A stretch of 64,000 nt of DNA, from positions 36,814,294 to 36,878,293 of the forward strand of contig JAFMSR010000015.1 in the NCBI GenBank assembly GCA_022818135.1, given 5' to 3'. Positions within the stretch are counted from its first letter, which is position 1. Each line of letters opens with the position of its first letter. Below, one piece after another: positions 11,473 to 22,600 of the stretch. Position numbers and translations under genes: made by a program. The stretch is from Saxidomus purpurata. Taxonomy: Eukaryota > Mollusca > Bivalvia > Venerida > Veneridae. A model generated the notes under the pieces. That model was not told where the DNA came from. It worked only from the letters and a program-made list of their open reading frames with translations, and searched no databases.

Positions 11473-11480
11473 TTCAAAGT

Positions 11481-11894
11481 AGGATTTAGTGGGAGTATCT
11501 AAAACAAAACAAAGTAAGAGATAATTGGCACCCCTGTTTACCATGTATTTTGTCAAAATAAACTGGATTAACTTGAAATTGTCTGATGTAGTTTCCACTC
11601 TATTATGCATACGACTTGCTTTGATTGAAATTGAGGGTGTTGAAAAGCCACATGTAAGAACAGAAAAAATAACATACTATAAAAGTCTAAAAGAGTTATT
11701 TTGCGAATTTTAAATTTTCTATCTATTCGCGAACTTGCTGAAAAAAAAACGTTTTGATAATAACATAAACTATTTTGAGCAAGATTGGCACTTTAGCACA
11801 GGGTTATACAGAGAATCAAAGCACTGAAAGTGTACGATGGAACGGTTGTGATGGCATGTATACATTAAGTGTAAATTAAGTTTAGACAAGAAAT
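11481..11894. other. No gene recognised
   Basis: AT-rich spacer between the hAT element and the minisatellite. The 62-codon open frame at 11525 has no recognisable content. Confidence 0.55.
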
Positions 11895-12272
11895 ACTAAA
11901 ATGTTCAACTCAAAGTGAAATACCGAAATGTTGAACCCCAAGTGAGGCACTGAAACGTTTAAGTCCAAGTGAAGTACTGAAACGTTCAGCTCCAACTTAA
12001 CTACTGAAACGTTATATCAAAGTGAAATACTTAAAGCTTAAACTCAAAGTGAAGGACTGAAACATTCAAGTCCAAGTGAAGTACTGAAACGTTCAACTCT
12101 AAGTTAACTACCGAAACGTTCATCTCAAAGTGAAATGCGTAAAGGTTCAACTCAAAGTGAAGTACTGACACGTTCAACTCCAAGTGAAAAATTGAAACGT
12201 TCAACTCCAATTGAAGTATTGAAACGTTCAACTCAAAGTGAATTACTTAAATGTTCGACTCCAATTGAAATA
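11895..12272 (+). repeat. 27-bp minisatellite, about 14 copies
   Basis: Imperfect tandem array of a unit like 'actgaaacgttcaactccaagtgaagt'. The word aaacgtt recurs at about 11953, 11980, 12007, 12086, 12113, 12193 and 12221, giving a 27-bp period. Because 27 is a multiple of 3, a minus-strand frame (12031-12231) translates into a fake nine-residue repeat (LELNVSVLH); I do not regard that as a gene. Confidence 0.85.
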
Positions 12273-12437
12273 CAATATTGACAAATGACTTTTTCGTCCT
12301 GGATCAATATCATTTTTAGAGATCTGCAAAACTGGTTTTTACTTACCATTAATATGATTTTTACACTCCTTCCGAAAAACTGGTTGCATACATTCAAATG
12401 TTTAATAATAAGTACAATCACTTAATTTCTATTCTAG

Positions 12438-12741
12438 AATGATAAAGATACAAGAGAGTGGATTACTCCAAATATGGAAACGGAAATGGTGGGTCCCAAA
12501 CTTGTGCGCGGAAAATACAGGACCAAAGGCCAAACCGATTTCGTTAATGGATGTGCAAAGTGCGTTTTATGTTTGTTTAATTGGTGTCTTTCTTGGTTCA
12601 GTAATATTTCTGATAGAAATCATATTGTATAAATGTCGAACATATTCAAAGCCTTGTGATACAAACACGGGGACTTCAAGTGAAATACATTCAAATGAAT
12701 CAAGTGATACTGAAACAAGTTCTCCTGGGGCACACTTATGA
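12438..12741 (+). pseudogene. Orphan last exon of an ionotropic glutamate receptor paralogue
   Basis: The acceptor is tctattctag at 12437; the exon opens in phase 2 exactly like exon 16 of the complete receptor at 51859. It encodes the end of S2 (ESGLLQIWKRKWW), then AKPISLMDVQSAFYVC and transmembrane helix M4 (LIGVFLGSVIFLIEIIL), ending with a short Ser/Thr-rich cytoplasmic tail and TGA. It is closely similar to 51859-52174. No matching exon for the preceding S2 segment, pore or S1 was found between the window start and here; the nearest upstream gene is an unrelated GPCR. It is either a solitary duplicated exon or the tail of a gene whose other exons lie elsewhere, in the N gap or upstream. 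The reading frame is intact. Confidence 0.7.
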
Positions 12742-13516
12742 AATTCGCGGACGTTTAGTTTTGTCGTACATACAACAAATCCTCATCGTAAAAAATGTAT
12801 TACTACAGACAGAAATAATAGTTTTGTGTTGTCCTAGCTGATATCGTGTAGGATTATACCATTTTCTTGTTATACACTTGTATTTTGAAATTAATTTTGA
12901 AATGATATAACACAGCTACCTACAAATGTACTACGTGTTTACGTATTGCATGTAGAAAGAAGGATAATTTTGCGTATATGTTTGGCCCCGTTTTATAACA
13001 ATAGACATGCTTGACGTCAATTATTACCTCGCAGAACAAGCATGAAGGTATCTCGCATTTGACTTACCTCTGACTCTACAACAATAATTGAAATTGTCAG
13101 ACATAGGTGTATTCTAAGTTTTAAACATCATTGTGAAATGTTGGTACATTTATATGTTAGAATGAAGAGTTTAGTTTAGTTTAATACTATTTTATTGTTC
13201 TATGTACAATTACACGTGTAACATTTTGATAGAAACAATCTTCATACATTTGACAAACGGATTGGGCCACGAGTAATAGTAAACATCAGTAAACGGCCCT
13301 CTCGAAGAGGGTATCAGGAGTGACACTATTATAATAAAAAAAGATATGCTGAAGATGTTTTCATTAATAATTGTTAAACGAATTGATTATTACTATTGAA
13401 TCACCATTCTTGTAGTATTATTAAGTGTAACATTTTGATGTATTTTTCGCTTTCGTCACTGGATCAAACAATACTTTACAGGAATTTATACCGGAACGCC
13501 TTTATTTAATGGTTTG
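12742..13516. other. No gene recognised
   Basis: 3' flank of the orphan receptor exon. A short run of tttag repeats occurs at 13168-13185. Nothing else is supportable. Confidence 0.5.
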
Positions 13517-13622
13517 TTTTAAAGCTGTTCGCGCTCAGATTTTAATGAAAAACATATTAATTTATTTAAATTTTCTAAAAATAACAAATACAAATGTTCC
13601 AGTGTAAATTCCTGTAAAATAT
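13517..13622 (+). mobile_element. Partial TTAA-type MITE (family 1), left end
   Basis: Begins ttttaaagctgttcgcgctcag and continues with the internal 'ccagtgtaaattcctgt' shared with the full copy at 18933-19291. The right end is lost. Confidence 0.6.
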
Positions 13623-13639
13623 TTGTGTTATATATATAT

Positions 13640-14547
13640 TGTTTTATTTCATTATCATATATCCCATCCGATTAGACAAGTATAGATTATTGTAAAACGC
13701 AACTTTATCTCTATAAAATGTTTAAATTCATCCAACTTTGATAATCTATCAGATCTTTCCCTTGCCTTTTGTTTAGCATAAATAATTGATTAATTCCGAA
13801 TATCTAGTTTTAATAGTTCCCATTTCGTTTGTATCTCTAAGTTAGCATTATTTGACAAAAAGTTTGTTATCGTGTCTTTCATGTTATTCACAAATGTTTC
13901 ATCTGTTTAAAAATTGTTATTAAATTTCAGTATCCAAGTCTTCAAGTATCGGATTTAATTATTTTTAATGAAACAGCCTAATAATCAATTTATTGAATGC
14001 ACGTGTGTCTAATATCAGCGCTGTATATTTTATGAACTAAGTTTTCTTCAATTAACCAATAGTCTATTCTGCTTTTTTTCATAACTATTTCTCCGTATTC
14101 ATGTCAACTGAGATGTTTTGTTATTTAGTTCTCTCCATATATCACATAATCTATTCAATTGTATTAAACTGGCTAGATTTTTAACAATTGTTTCTTGTCT
14201 TTGCATTATTTTTAGATTGTTTAAAAATTCGGTCTTGAGCTTTTAGTGTCTCATTACAGTCACCACCTATAACTTTAATTCCTGTTGCATTTTCATCAAC
14301 TATCTTGATTAATTGTTTGAAAATAATATTTCTTTTACTTAAGTCATTATTTGCATAAAAGATCATTATACTTTATGGTGTTCCTTCAATATCAATAGTC
14401 ATTAGAATGTAGCGACCAGCTCCATCAGCAATAACGTCATGAATAACGCATGCGCTTATAATAAGTTTTGAGATAAAAATTGAGCATCCCCGATTAAAAT
14501 TGTTTCCGTAGGATTTGTACACACTCTAACCTTCAAAGTCTTTTATT
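13640..14547 (-). pseudogene. Decayed L1/Tx1-like LINE, endonuclease region (part 2)
   Basis: On the minus strand the translation (with many stops and frameshifts) reads SYGNNFNRGCSIFISK, then NDLSKRNIIFKQL, ENATGIKVIGGDCNETL and, further on, a degraded SRIDYWLI-type block. This is the APE-type endonuclease of L1/Tx1-clade LINEs (LQETH...GGDFN...SRIDxW), with the catalytic GGDFN changed to GGDCN. It is clearly dead. The N-terminal part of the same domain lies on the other side of the inserted repeat, at 15251-15320. Confidence 0.65.
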
Positions 14548-15245
14548 AACCAGGTTTTCCGAAGGAAAAATCCTGGTTATTAGATTGGGGTATGTCGGCG
14601 GGGGAAACAATCTCGGGCAACCCCCACATTTCAAACAGATTTCAACCAAACTTCACAGAAGTATGTCATGAAGGCCCTGGCGCATATGTCGGTTTGTATT
14701 TGGCATTTTTGACAAATTAGGCCCTTTTTTTTTTCACATGTAATTCTTCTGTGTGCAACTCCTCTTCATTTCTCAACGGTTTCAACCAAACTTTCACAGA
14801 GTTTGTCATGAAGGCCCTGACCATATTGTCCGGTTTGGTTTGGTCATTTTTGACAGAATTATTTTTTTTTTTTTTTTTTTTTTAAATATGTAATTCTTCT
14901 GTGCGCAACTCCTTCTAACTTTTTAAGGGATTTCAACCAAACTTCACAAATTTGTCACCAGTGCCCTGCGCATATGTCGGGGTTTTGTGAGTGATCTTTT
15001 TGACAGAATTATGGGCCTTTGTTTTTTTCCATAATGTAATAATATAGAGAAATACTCTTCTGTGTGCAACTCCTACATTTCTCAAGGGATTTCAACAAAC
15101 TTTCACAGAACTATAATTGTGAACTAAAGAATTTGAAAATAAGTTCTGCCCGGTCGTCCGTCCGTCCGTCCGTTGCAATTTTGTGTCTCCTTATTTAAGA
15201 ATAAAAAAGGGAGAAACTCTGCATTATAAAAGGGAGAATACCCTG
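14548..15245. mobile_element. Hairpin-capped tandem-repeat element (pearl/Helentron-like)
   Basis: Starts with a hairpin at 14548-14578: aaccagg-ttttcc-gaagg-aaaaat-cctggtt. It continues with three to four diverged copies of a unit containing 'ctcatttctcaagggatttcaaccaaacttcacaga...catgaaggccctg' and ends with a GTCC microsatellite (15153-15173) and a short tail. It interrupts the LINE endonuclease; TTATT flanks both sides (14543-14547 and 15246-15250). The architecture (end hairpin, tetranucleotide run, core tandem repeats) resembles the pearl elements described from bivalves. There is no coding potential. Confidence 0.65.
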
Positions 15246-15320
15246 TTATTACTGTCATTTAAAGATTTATCCGTATCTTTAAGTGAGTTTCTTGCAGTAA
15301 GATGACAAAATTTCTCTGAG
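15246..15320 (-). pseudogene. Decayed L1/Tx1-like LINE, endonuclease region (part 1)
   Basis: The minus-strand translation FVILLQETHLK matches the first catalytic block of the APE-type endonuclease (LQETH). It belongs with 13640-14547 once the inserted repeat is removed. Confidence 0.5.
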
Positions 15321-15745
15321 ACCAGCGGTTCAAACCCCACACAGAGCAAGTGCCTGAATAGGCCCTTTGCTTTTTTCCACTATGTTGTATATAGAAGAAT
15401 ACTGTCACATGCTCACTCCTCCCATTTCTCAAGATTTAAACCAAACTCCACACAACGTGCATCGTGCCCACGATATTGTCTGTTTTTGTTGTTGTATCAT
15501 TTGCCTGAATTGGCCCTGCTTTTTTAGGAGTAAATGTTTATTTCTATCACATTATGAAGGCTTCCTTACACATTCACCAGCAGACTGGAAAACTGGTTGT
15601 GAAATCCGTATTTAGTCATTTGAATATACGCGTTTCATCCAAATAATTGATTTTTTTTTTGTAACATATACTGCCGTAGGAGTAAATATATTATGAAGGC
15701 CCTGACGATTACGTATACAGTTTGCTACCGATGTGAATTCATAAT
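15321..15745. repeat. Diverged copies of the hairpin-element core unit
   Basis: Contains 'actcctcccatttctcaagatttaaaccaaactccacacaacg' (about 15413-15460) and 'tatgaaggccctgacgatt' (15693-15711), related to the core unit of the element at 14548-15245. The copies are degenerate, without clear ends. Confidence 0.5.
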
Positions 15746-18107
15746 ACATCATCAACTCACAAGTCTTGATTTGCGACGGAACATATTGACAAATCATGTT
15801 ACAAAACATTTTTAGCATTAATGACAAAAAGCAAGACAAAACCACATTTCCCAATAAACCGGTATGCATCGTTATTGTTAATACCTGTTTTCAGATCAAT
15901 AAATAAACCGATGCTATTTGAATAGTTTAGTCGCGAAAATATAATATATATTGCTAAATAGGATCTGTAAGTTTTGAGATATAGTTTAGCCATTGTATGC
16001 GCGTCATTACTCTTCTTACTCATTATGTATACCTTACATATTACTTTTACTTCACACATTAACCATGTATTATGCTCGTAATGTGGTAAAACTGACTTAA
16101 TATATCTAAACAAAAAAATATAATTATTTCGTCTTTGTACGCACATACCCATGAAAAAATATAAGCATACATGTACACATATTTGTGTTCCTATACAATA
16201 TTTTATACATTTATTTATTATGCTTACAAGACCCATAAGCATTGTCTCAATCCGGTAAAAAAGCCTTATTACGTATAAAAGTCAACTTTTTAATTTATTG
16301 CGCTATTTTAGGTTGAAATCGTAATCAGTCAGCGTGGTCCGTTTTCCAGTTATTATATGCTTATGGATGTCGTCATGCGAGACCGTCATAGATAAAGTCG
16401 CATCTAACTATCATCATTTTTTCGTGCGATCTTATAAACTCTCTACAGGCGTGGGAGGTGAGCGCACAATTGTCCCGGTCATCCGTTTGACAGTTAGGCA
16501 GTTCGTTTTTTATTTGTAACCATTCTCTTGTATTGGAAATCACTTCGTGTCCCTCCAGAATAAGTGTACGCGTTATAATCCCATCATCAATGGAAAATTC
16601 TACACTCGAATACGTACAGTGTTCTCATCGTCGAACCGTGGCGGATTTGTTGACAAAATCGTTATGGACACGCCGAAAGTAGCGTGACTTTATCTGTCAA
16701 ATTGTCTAAATAAATTCTCCACATCCCGTTTATACGTTGCAAACCGATGATGTGCGTACACTCAATTGTCTGACTAAGACACGAATGGTTAACACTCCCC
16801 CACCACCACAAAATGAGGTGAAAAGAAATTGTGGGCAGAACAGTTTTGAGGTGGTGGGGTTCTACCTAAAAAAACGAGAAATGCGAGTATAATTTTTGTA
16901 AATTTTGTTTTAAATTATTTTGTTGCAGAACTTTCAAATATCGGGCAATGTTGTTACAAGTAGCAATGTTGAGACTACAGTTTGCAAGAATTGTCGAAAC
17001 AAAATTCCATAAATTATAGTCTCTAGAACGTTTATTAGTTGGCGAAAATTTCGATTTTCATTAATCAAAGTTAAACTATCCTTATTTTTTAGTCCAAAAA
17101 CCTCGAAAGTGTGCAAGCTACCATATATTCAAAACTCGGCAATATGAACGCACAATTCTTTAATATCTTTTCAATATCTTTTTGTTATCTGGGAAGTGAA
17201 CAGATTACGGTTGACCATAATTGTTAGAAATAATTTCAATAGAGATACAAATTTCTCTATAACATCAATTTAGGTCAGTTTACTGTAAATTAACCCTTTA
17301 ACATGTACAAGATACATTGTAATACCTTTGAGTTGTGTGAAAATAAATGAGAAGGATATACATCCTATTGATTTATCAGTGTTCCTAAGGTAACCACAAT
17401 GTAACAGACAGTTCAAATGAAGAAAACATCGTCATGCTCAGAAATTCGATATGGGCTTATTATAAACAGGCACGGCAAGAGATGACTATCTTTTAATTAC
17501 AGCTGGGTATTGTCAAAGACAGGTGAAGAACCTCAAATGTGAACTCCGAGTACTCGTTTCTCTACCACAAAATTAATGTACATTAATGAAAATGTATAGA
17601 TATTTGCTAGGACACTATACAAACAATCATGGCAAGCAATGTGTATTTTTTAGCCATGCAGTACTTCATTTTTGACTTCAAAATTTTGGCAAACATATCC
17701 GAATGTTGTATCAGCCACCTGGTATTCAACGTTTTCCTACTTTTATTCTCAAGAATCTTTTAAATGACTAGAACTAACCGATCATTTTTCAATAGGCTTA
17801 TTCTGACAATAACTTCAAAACTTATTTTACTAAAGTCCATTGTTTTATAATACTGTCTGGATGATAAGTAAAGATCAATGTCAATTTTAGTTACAGATGT
17901 GTCGAAAAAACAAAGGCAATTTATCTTTATAAGGGATTCCTTTCGAGTTTTCTAATTGTATCTTACTTTAAAATGTATGTATAGTGTTCCAATCCATAAA
18001 TTGAATGTATATTATATGTTTATTATGTTTATGTTTATCGCAGTAATAGATCTAAATAATATATAGAATCAACGTCAACTCGCAACATAACAACGAATTA
18101 CCTAAAA
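15746..18107. other. No gene recognised
   Basis: About 2.4 kb without a supportable gene. The 147-codon minus-strand frame at 15799-16242 has no recognisable domain and biased composition (Tyr, Ile, Cys), so I leave it out. A small inverted pair (cccccaccaccacaaaa / ttttgaggtggtgggg) sits at 16797-16860. Confidence 0.5.
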
Positions 18108-18424
18108 AAATAAAGTTCTTCAAACCGTATAAAATAACTTATTTTAGAACATACTGTCATATAAAAAGGTTCCAGTATAATTTCCTGTGACGTATATCTT
18201 TAGATTTGAAATAATAAGCTAGCAATTATTAAATGCAAACGCTTTTGAAATTCCAATATAAACATATAGTGTAGCGGTGCCGTAAAACGAGCAGTTTCAA
18301 TCGATATTTGCAAATTCCTACCTATATTTTTTATTTCTATGGTTAATTCTAGCCTTTAGTTATTTTATATTTTATGTATTATTTTTTTTATTGTTGAAAA
18401 ACGGCAACTGAGAGCGAGCACCTT
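18108..18424 (+). mobile_element. Partial TTAA-type MITE (family 1)
   Basis: Shares 'gttcttcaaaccgtat...ccagtataatttcctgt...tatagtgtagcggtgccgt...ttgcaaattcctacct...actgagagcgagca' with the full copy at 18933-19291. The left terminal repeat is lost. Confidence 0.75.
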
Positions 18425-18932
18425 TTGCTAAGCTACAAATGTAGTAGATGGTTATAATCAATACATGTAGTCAGTTCTATCAATGAGAAAGCTTTGAACA
18501 TTTTTTAATTAGAACTGGTATAGGATCAACAAGCAATCACATAATTATACAGGGAAAAGTATGAACGATTCTGTAAAAATAATCTTTCAGGCCTTGATTC
18601 CCTAATGATGTGTTATCACAAGCAGACAAACCATTCGGAAAGGATATTACAATCTTTAAGATAATTGACAATATAATGCCATCATAATATCAGTGGACAG
18701 CATTTTTAATTTGGTTACACTTTGTGACTTGTTGCGTTTTCAAAAAGTTCTTTTTCGTCTCGAACACTTGTGAACCACCATCGCAAATGTTGGCTGTAAA
18801 ACTAAATGCAGTAAGTGTATTCCGCAGCAATTTGTCAATATATTAAATTGTTTGCAATATGACAAATGGAAACATGTTGTCTAATTACATCATTATGTTT
18901 TTAACTATCAGTTCTTGAAGGATAATACTAGT

Positions 18933-19291
18933 TTAAAGCTGCTCGCTCTCAGATTTTGGTGAAAAAATTAAGTTCTTCAAACTGTATTTAAATAACGTAT
19001 TTTAGAACATATAGTCATATAAAGAGACTCCAGTATAAATTCCTGTCCCGTATATCACTAAATTAAAAAAAAAACCGCTACCAAATTCAAAAGCGTTGAA
19101 ATTTTAATATAAACATATAGTGTAGCGGTGCCGTATAACCGACGTTTTCAATCAATTTCTGCCAATTCCCACCTAGATTGTTGCTTATATTTTGATTCTG
19201 GGATTTAGTTTTATATTAATTAATAAGTACATGTATGTCAAATTTTTAAAAAATATTTTTTTCAACGGTTACTGAGAGCGAGCAGCTTTAA
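18933..19291 (+). mobile_element. Full-length TTAA-type MITE (family 1)
   Basis: Bounded by TTAA on both sides, with 16-bp terminal inverted repeats agctgctcgctctcag ... ctgagagcgagcagct. The 359-bp element is non-coding. Other copies lie at 13517, 18108, 49655, 50362 and 52304. A TTAA target suggests mobilisation by a piggyBac- or Kolobok-like transposase (inference). Confidence 0.85.
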
Positions 19292-19361
19292 TCTCCCTAT
19301 GGGTCCTCAGTTGTTATTTCTGGTAATTTGTATTGTGTTTGCACACCTGATTAATCGTAAG

Positions 19362-19907
19362 TTAAAGGTCCATTACTAACCTTAAATCGAATTTCCTTTT
19401 AAATCTAGAACAGTAACGGGCATATTCTCAGAAGGAAAATATGACATATTGCATCAAATGTAAGCATATATTGTGTTGAAAATTTGAGTTTAACTAAAGA
19501 ATTAATAAATTATATTTTGCCTTTTAAAAAACGAAAGTAGGTTTTCCAGTTTTCAAATTTCTTTGTAATTTTCCAGAAGTCTCCCAGAGAGAGGCTGTAA
19601 ATAAGTTGTACATAAATAAGCATGTCTATTTTGAATTGAAATTTAAGAACTTTACTTCCAATGATGTGCAAAGTGTATCTCTGGCTGTTTACAACATTCA
19701 GTAAAGCGAAAGTAGGACAAAAAGACCACCCAGGTCAATTTAAGGAAATACACAAACATTCAGTCATTATTCTGCAGCAGTATTTCAAACAGGGAAATAA
19801 TCCACGGATATTGTAAAGTTAAAGAAGCCAGTTTCAAACTGTATGTACCGGTTACAATTTCAAAATTTAAAAGAAAATTCGATTTGGTGTTAGTAACGGA
19901 CCTTTAA
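19362..19907. mobile_element. TTAA-flanked inverted-repeat element (family 3)
   Basis: The left end is ttaaaggtccattactaaccttaaatcgaatttccttttaaa; the right end is its inverse, ending ...gttagtaacggacctttaa. TTAA is at both limits, the length is about 546 bp and it is non-coding. Its right TTAA is shared with the start of a family 2 element, so the two are inserted back to back. Confidence 0.75.
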
Positions 19908-20019
19908 AGGGCCACCTCCTACATTTAGCAGAATACATTTTCTAAACGTTGATTATGTGGTCAATGAAGGTAAAATGATAAATAAATACAATTTCAAAGA
20001 AGAACCTATTAGTATTATT
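19903..20019 (+). mobile_element. Family 2 MITE, left half (interrupted)
   Basis: Begins tttaaagggccacctcctacatttagcag and matches the intact copy at 46657-46770 up to 'aagaagaacctat'. It is then interrupted by the 5.06-kb long-TIR element; the right half resumes at 25079. Confidence 0.75.
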
Positions 20020-21106
20020 AGGGTGACTTTCTGGCTTTAAAAAATGGGAACCTGGACCCCCTTATAACAAGCTGAGTCATATATCAAAATGTTCGTAATA
20101 GATTGTAGTTTATGAAACTGCCGGCATAAATTGGCATAAATAGTGGCGTTCCGAAAACTCCAAGATGGCGTCCAAGATGGCCGCCAAATCTGAAAAATCC
20201 AATTTTTGTAGTACTGTTGACCCAGATTTTTTAAAGATTGTGTTTTGGTTTTAAACAATGAAATGTATAAATACACACTAAATATTCGATTTTATGATGT
20301 TTTTTCACGAATTTAGGGAAATTTATGAAAAAAATGACAATTTTACCCGTAAAAGTGATTAATTTTTCGGTTTTGAGAGGTATTTCTTTAACAGCATTTC
20401 ATTTTCTTACCAATTTGATACACCTATGTGGCAAGAAATAAAATATGACTTATAGCTTATCAAAATAATTATATAACAGCAGTAAAAAGAGAACAAAATT
20501 TGAATGCACATGCATTTAAAAGTGGGTGGGGTAATTTCACATGTATTTTCGCTCTATGTATTCATTGTTTATTTGAACATTTTATTTATTTTACCTTCGA
20601 TATTTTGTACTTCAAATGGATAGTTTCCAGCTTATATGTACTACTTAGCAAATTCTAATGTGCAGATCAATTAATAGAATCCAAAATGGCTTCCAAAATG
20701 GCCGCCATTTAGTCTAAAATATGGTCCAATTTAAGGGTACTGGGCACTTGGAGTGTACTTTTCTTATATTGATATATTCTTTACCAGCTTATATGCACAA
20801 CTGTTTTAAGAAGATACATTCATTCATTTGACTCCATATATGACTAATACTTTTGACTGAAAACTACAGTTTTTAACAACACGGTCGGGTTTTGGAAAGC
20901 AAACACCGTTATTACCTTGTTACACAAAGAATAGCTGAGCAGTCGAAATAGTGAAAACTGTTACATATTTCAGCTACATTTTTCATACTGTTCATCATAT
21001 AATTGTTTAAGCAACATTTTGTGACTGCTTTATAAAATGTAGAAATGAATAAAAATATAGATAGGACAAATTTGTTGAGTAACATTTAGCAATATCACCT
21101 GTTCAG
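20020..21106 (+). repeat. Left terminal inverted repeat arm
   Basis: About 1087 bp, inverted relative to 23977-25078. It contains two 'aagatggc..cc' blocks (about 20160-20185 and 20690-20710). Part of the arm (20318-20560) is repeated just inside it, at 21107-21345 (attatgaaaaaa.tgacaattttaccc ... gtgggtggggtaatttcac), so the element carries an extra internal duplication on this side only. Confidence 0.85.
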
Positions 21107-21776
21107 TTAAATTTATGAAAAAATTTGACAATTTTACCCTTTAAAGTGGACAATTTTCGGTGTTGGAAAGATATTTTGTAACAGCAGTTCATTTTTTTTA
21201 CCAATTTGATACATTTATGTGACAAAGAAATAAAATTTGACTCTTAGCTACTCAAAATTGTTACATGTATATAACAGCAGAATGAAAAAAGATAGTTTCA
21301 CCGTGAAGCATTTAAAGTGGGTGGGGTAATTTCACACGCATTTAAATAAAACTCAAATACACGAGTTACCTGATATTACACGTGTTTCCCACTTCCATAG
21401 TAAACGGTATGTGTTTAACTTCCTTTGTTGCTTATTCGTTACAGACACAAAGGCTCATTAACATAATGCATCCCATTATCAACATGTAGAACTCATCACA
21501 TAATCAAATAGTATGTAACAAATAACCCAAGGTAGCAATGTATTGAAATTTTCAGCTTACTGTTAGTTACAGCAAAACTCATTCAGGGACTTAAAATCTG
21601 CAATAGCGGCATTATGATCTGTTCTTTTGTACAGTAAAATCAAATTCATTTAATTCAGTTAATTATATGAAAATGCAAATGGAAAACTGCAAGGAAATGT
21701 AAGACATAATCTAGCAGTCTTCGATTCCAGTAAAAGCTAACATCGTAAACACTTTTTAACTAGTACCTGTGTTTTC

Positions 21777-22600
21777 ATACAGCCTCGACACACACAGACT
21801 TGTGTACAAGGTTGTTGATTTCTTGTGCAGATGCATTCATCACAGCACAGCAAAGACAAACCAGGTTACTTAAAAGTTCTAGTACTGCGGCAGGTTGTGA
21901 CATCATCTTTATGATAAAGCCAAATGTATCTTCGTCCACCACATAACAAAAATCTAATGGGTTAGTCAGGGACAGTTTTTTTTGGTCAAATTTCTCAAAA
22001 ACTCTAAGTGATAAGTACAACGAAGTAAATTCAACATAAAACTGTCATCAGTTGGAGGAAGCTGTTTTGGTTTAACCCGTTTCTCTTCAAGAATAATACT
22101 TTATGCAAAGAATTTAGGGAATCACAGTTTTCTGACCCATAAAGCACCCACCAAGAGTAGTGACAGCAGATCTAGACACAGAAGACAGACAGGGATCACA
22201 GTCAAAGCCGGATAGTTCACAAAGTTTGTCTGCATATTTAAAAAGTACCTGGACTGCTTTCTTTTTACCTATTAGTATGCCATACATGGAGGAAACATTT
22301 AACATACCTTGTAAGATCATCTCTAGCTGGGCAGGCAAAAAATTAGCAACTTTCATAATGAGTTGGTATAAACGTGTACATGTGCAGTATTTATAGATTT
22401 TCGACCAGTTTTGAGAAAGAGGGTGTCAATACCAAGACTATTGTAGTAATGAACCAACAGAACCAAACAATCTCTGTCTGGACTAACAGCAACGGCCTTC
22501 TTGGTCCCACATAGAAGGTTATTATGCCAATTGCATAATTATTCTACAATCAGCTTCTACCACTGGCACCAGAGTACTGAACTGCCCTGTAATGTTAACA
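21777..22600 (-). pseudogene. Decayed FEN/XPG-like nuclease ORF of the long-TIR element
   Basis: Read on the minus strand with several frame changes, the conserved blocks in order are: VVEADCRIIMQLA (about 22565-22527), KKAVAVSPDRDCLVLLVHYY (about 22505-22446), LFLKTGRKS, SSMYGILIGKKKAVQVL, LPPTDDSFMLNLLRCTYHLE (about 22065-22010), and a C-terminal MSQPAA..LL..LVCLCC. E-A-D, S-P-D-x-D and a G-(I)-G-K-K-K-A turn resemble the acidic and helix-turn-helix motifs of flap (FEN1/XPG/PIN-like) nucleases. I have seen the LPPTxDSFxLxxxRxxYxxxxW block in many uncharacterised invertebrate ORFs. The expected GCDT before the turn is degraded, and there are in-frame stops, so this copy is dead. The nuclease assignment is an inference. 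Confidence 0.5.

Noticed and set aside
12031..12231. Minus-strand repetitive protein LELNVSVLHF...
   Set aside because: It is a translation of the 27-bp minisatellite, not a gene.
15799..16242. 147-codon minus-strand ORF
   Set aside because: No recognisable domain, low-complexity composition and no splice or promoter support.
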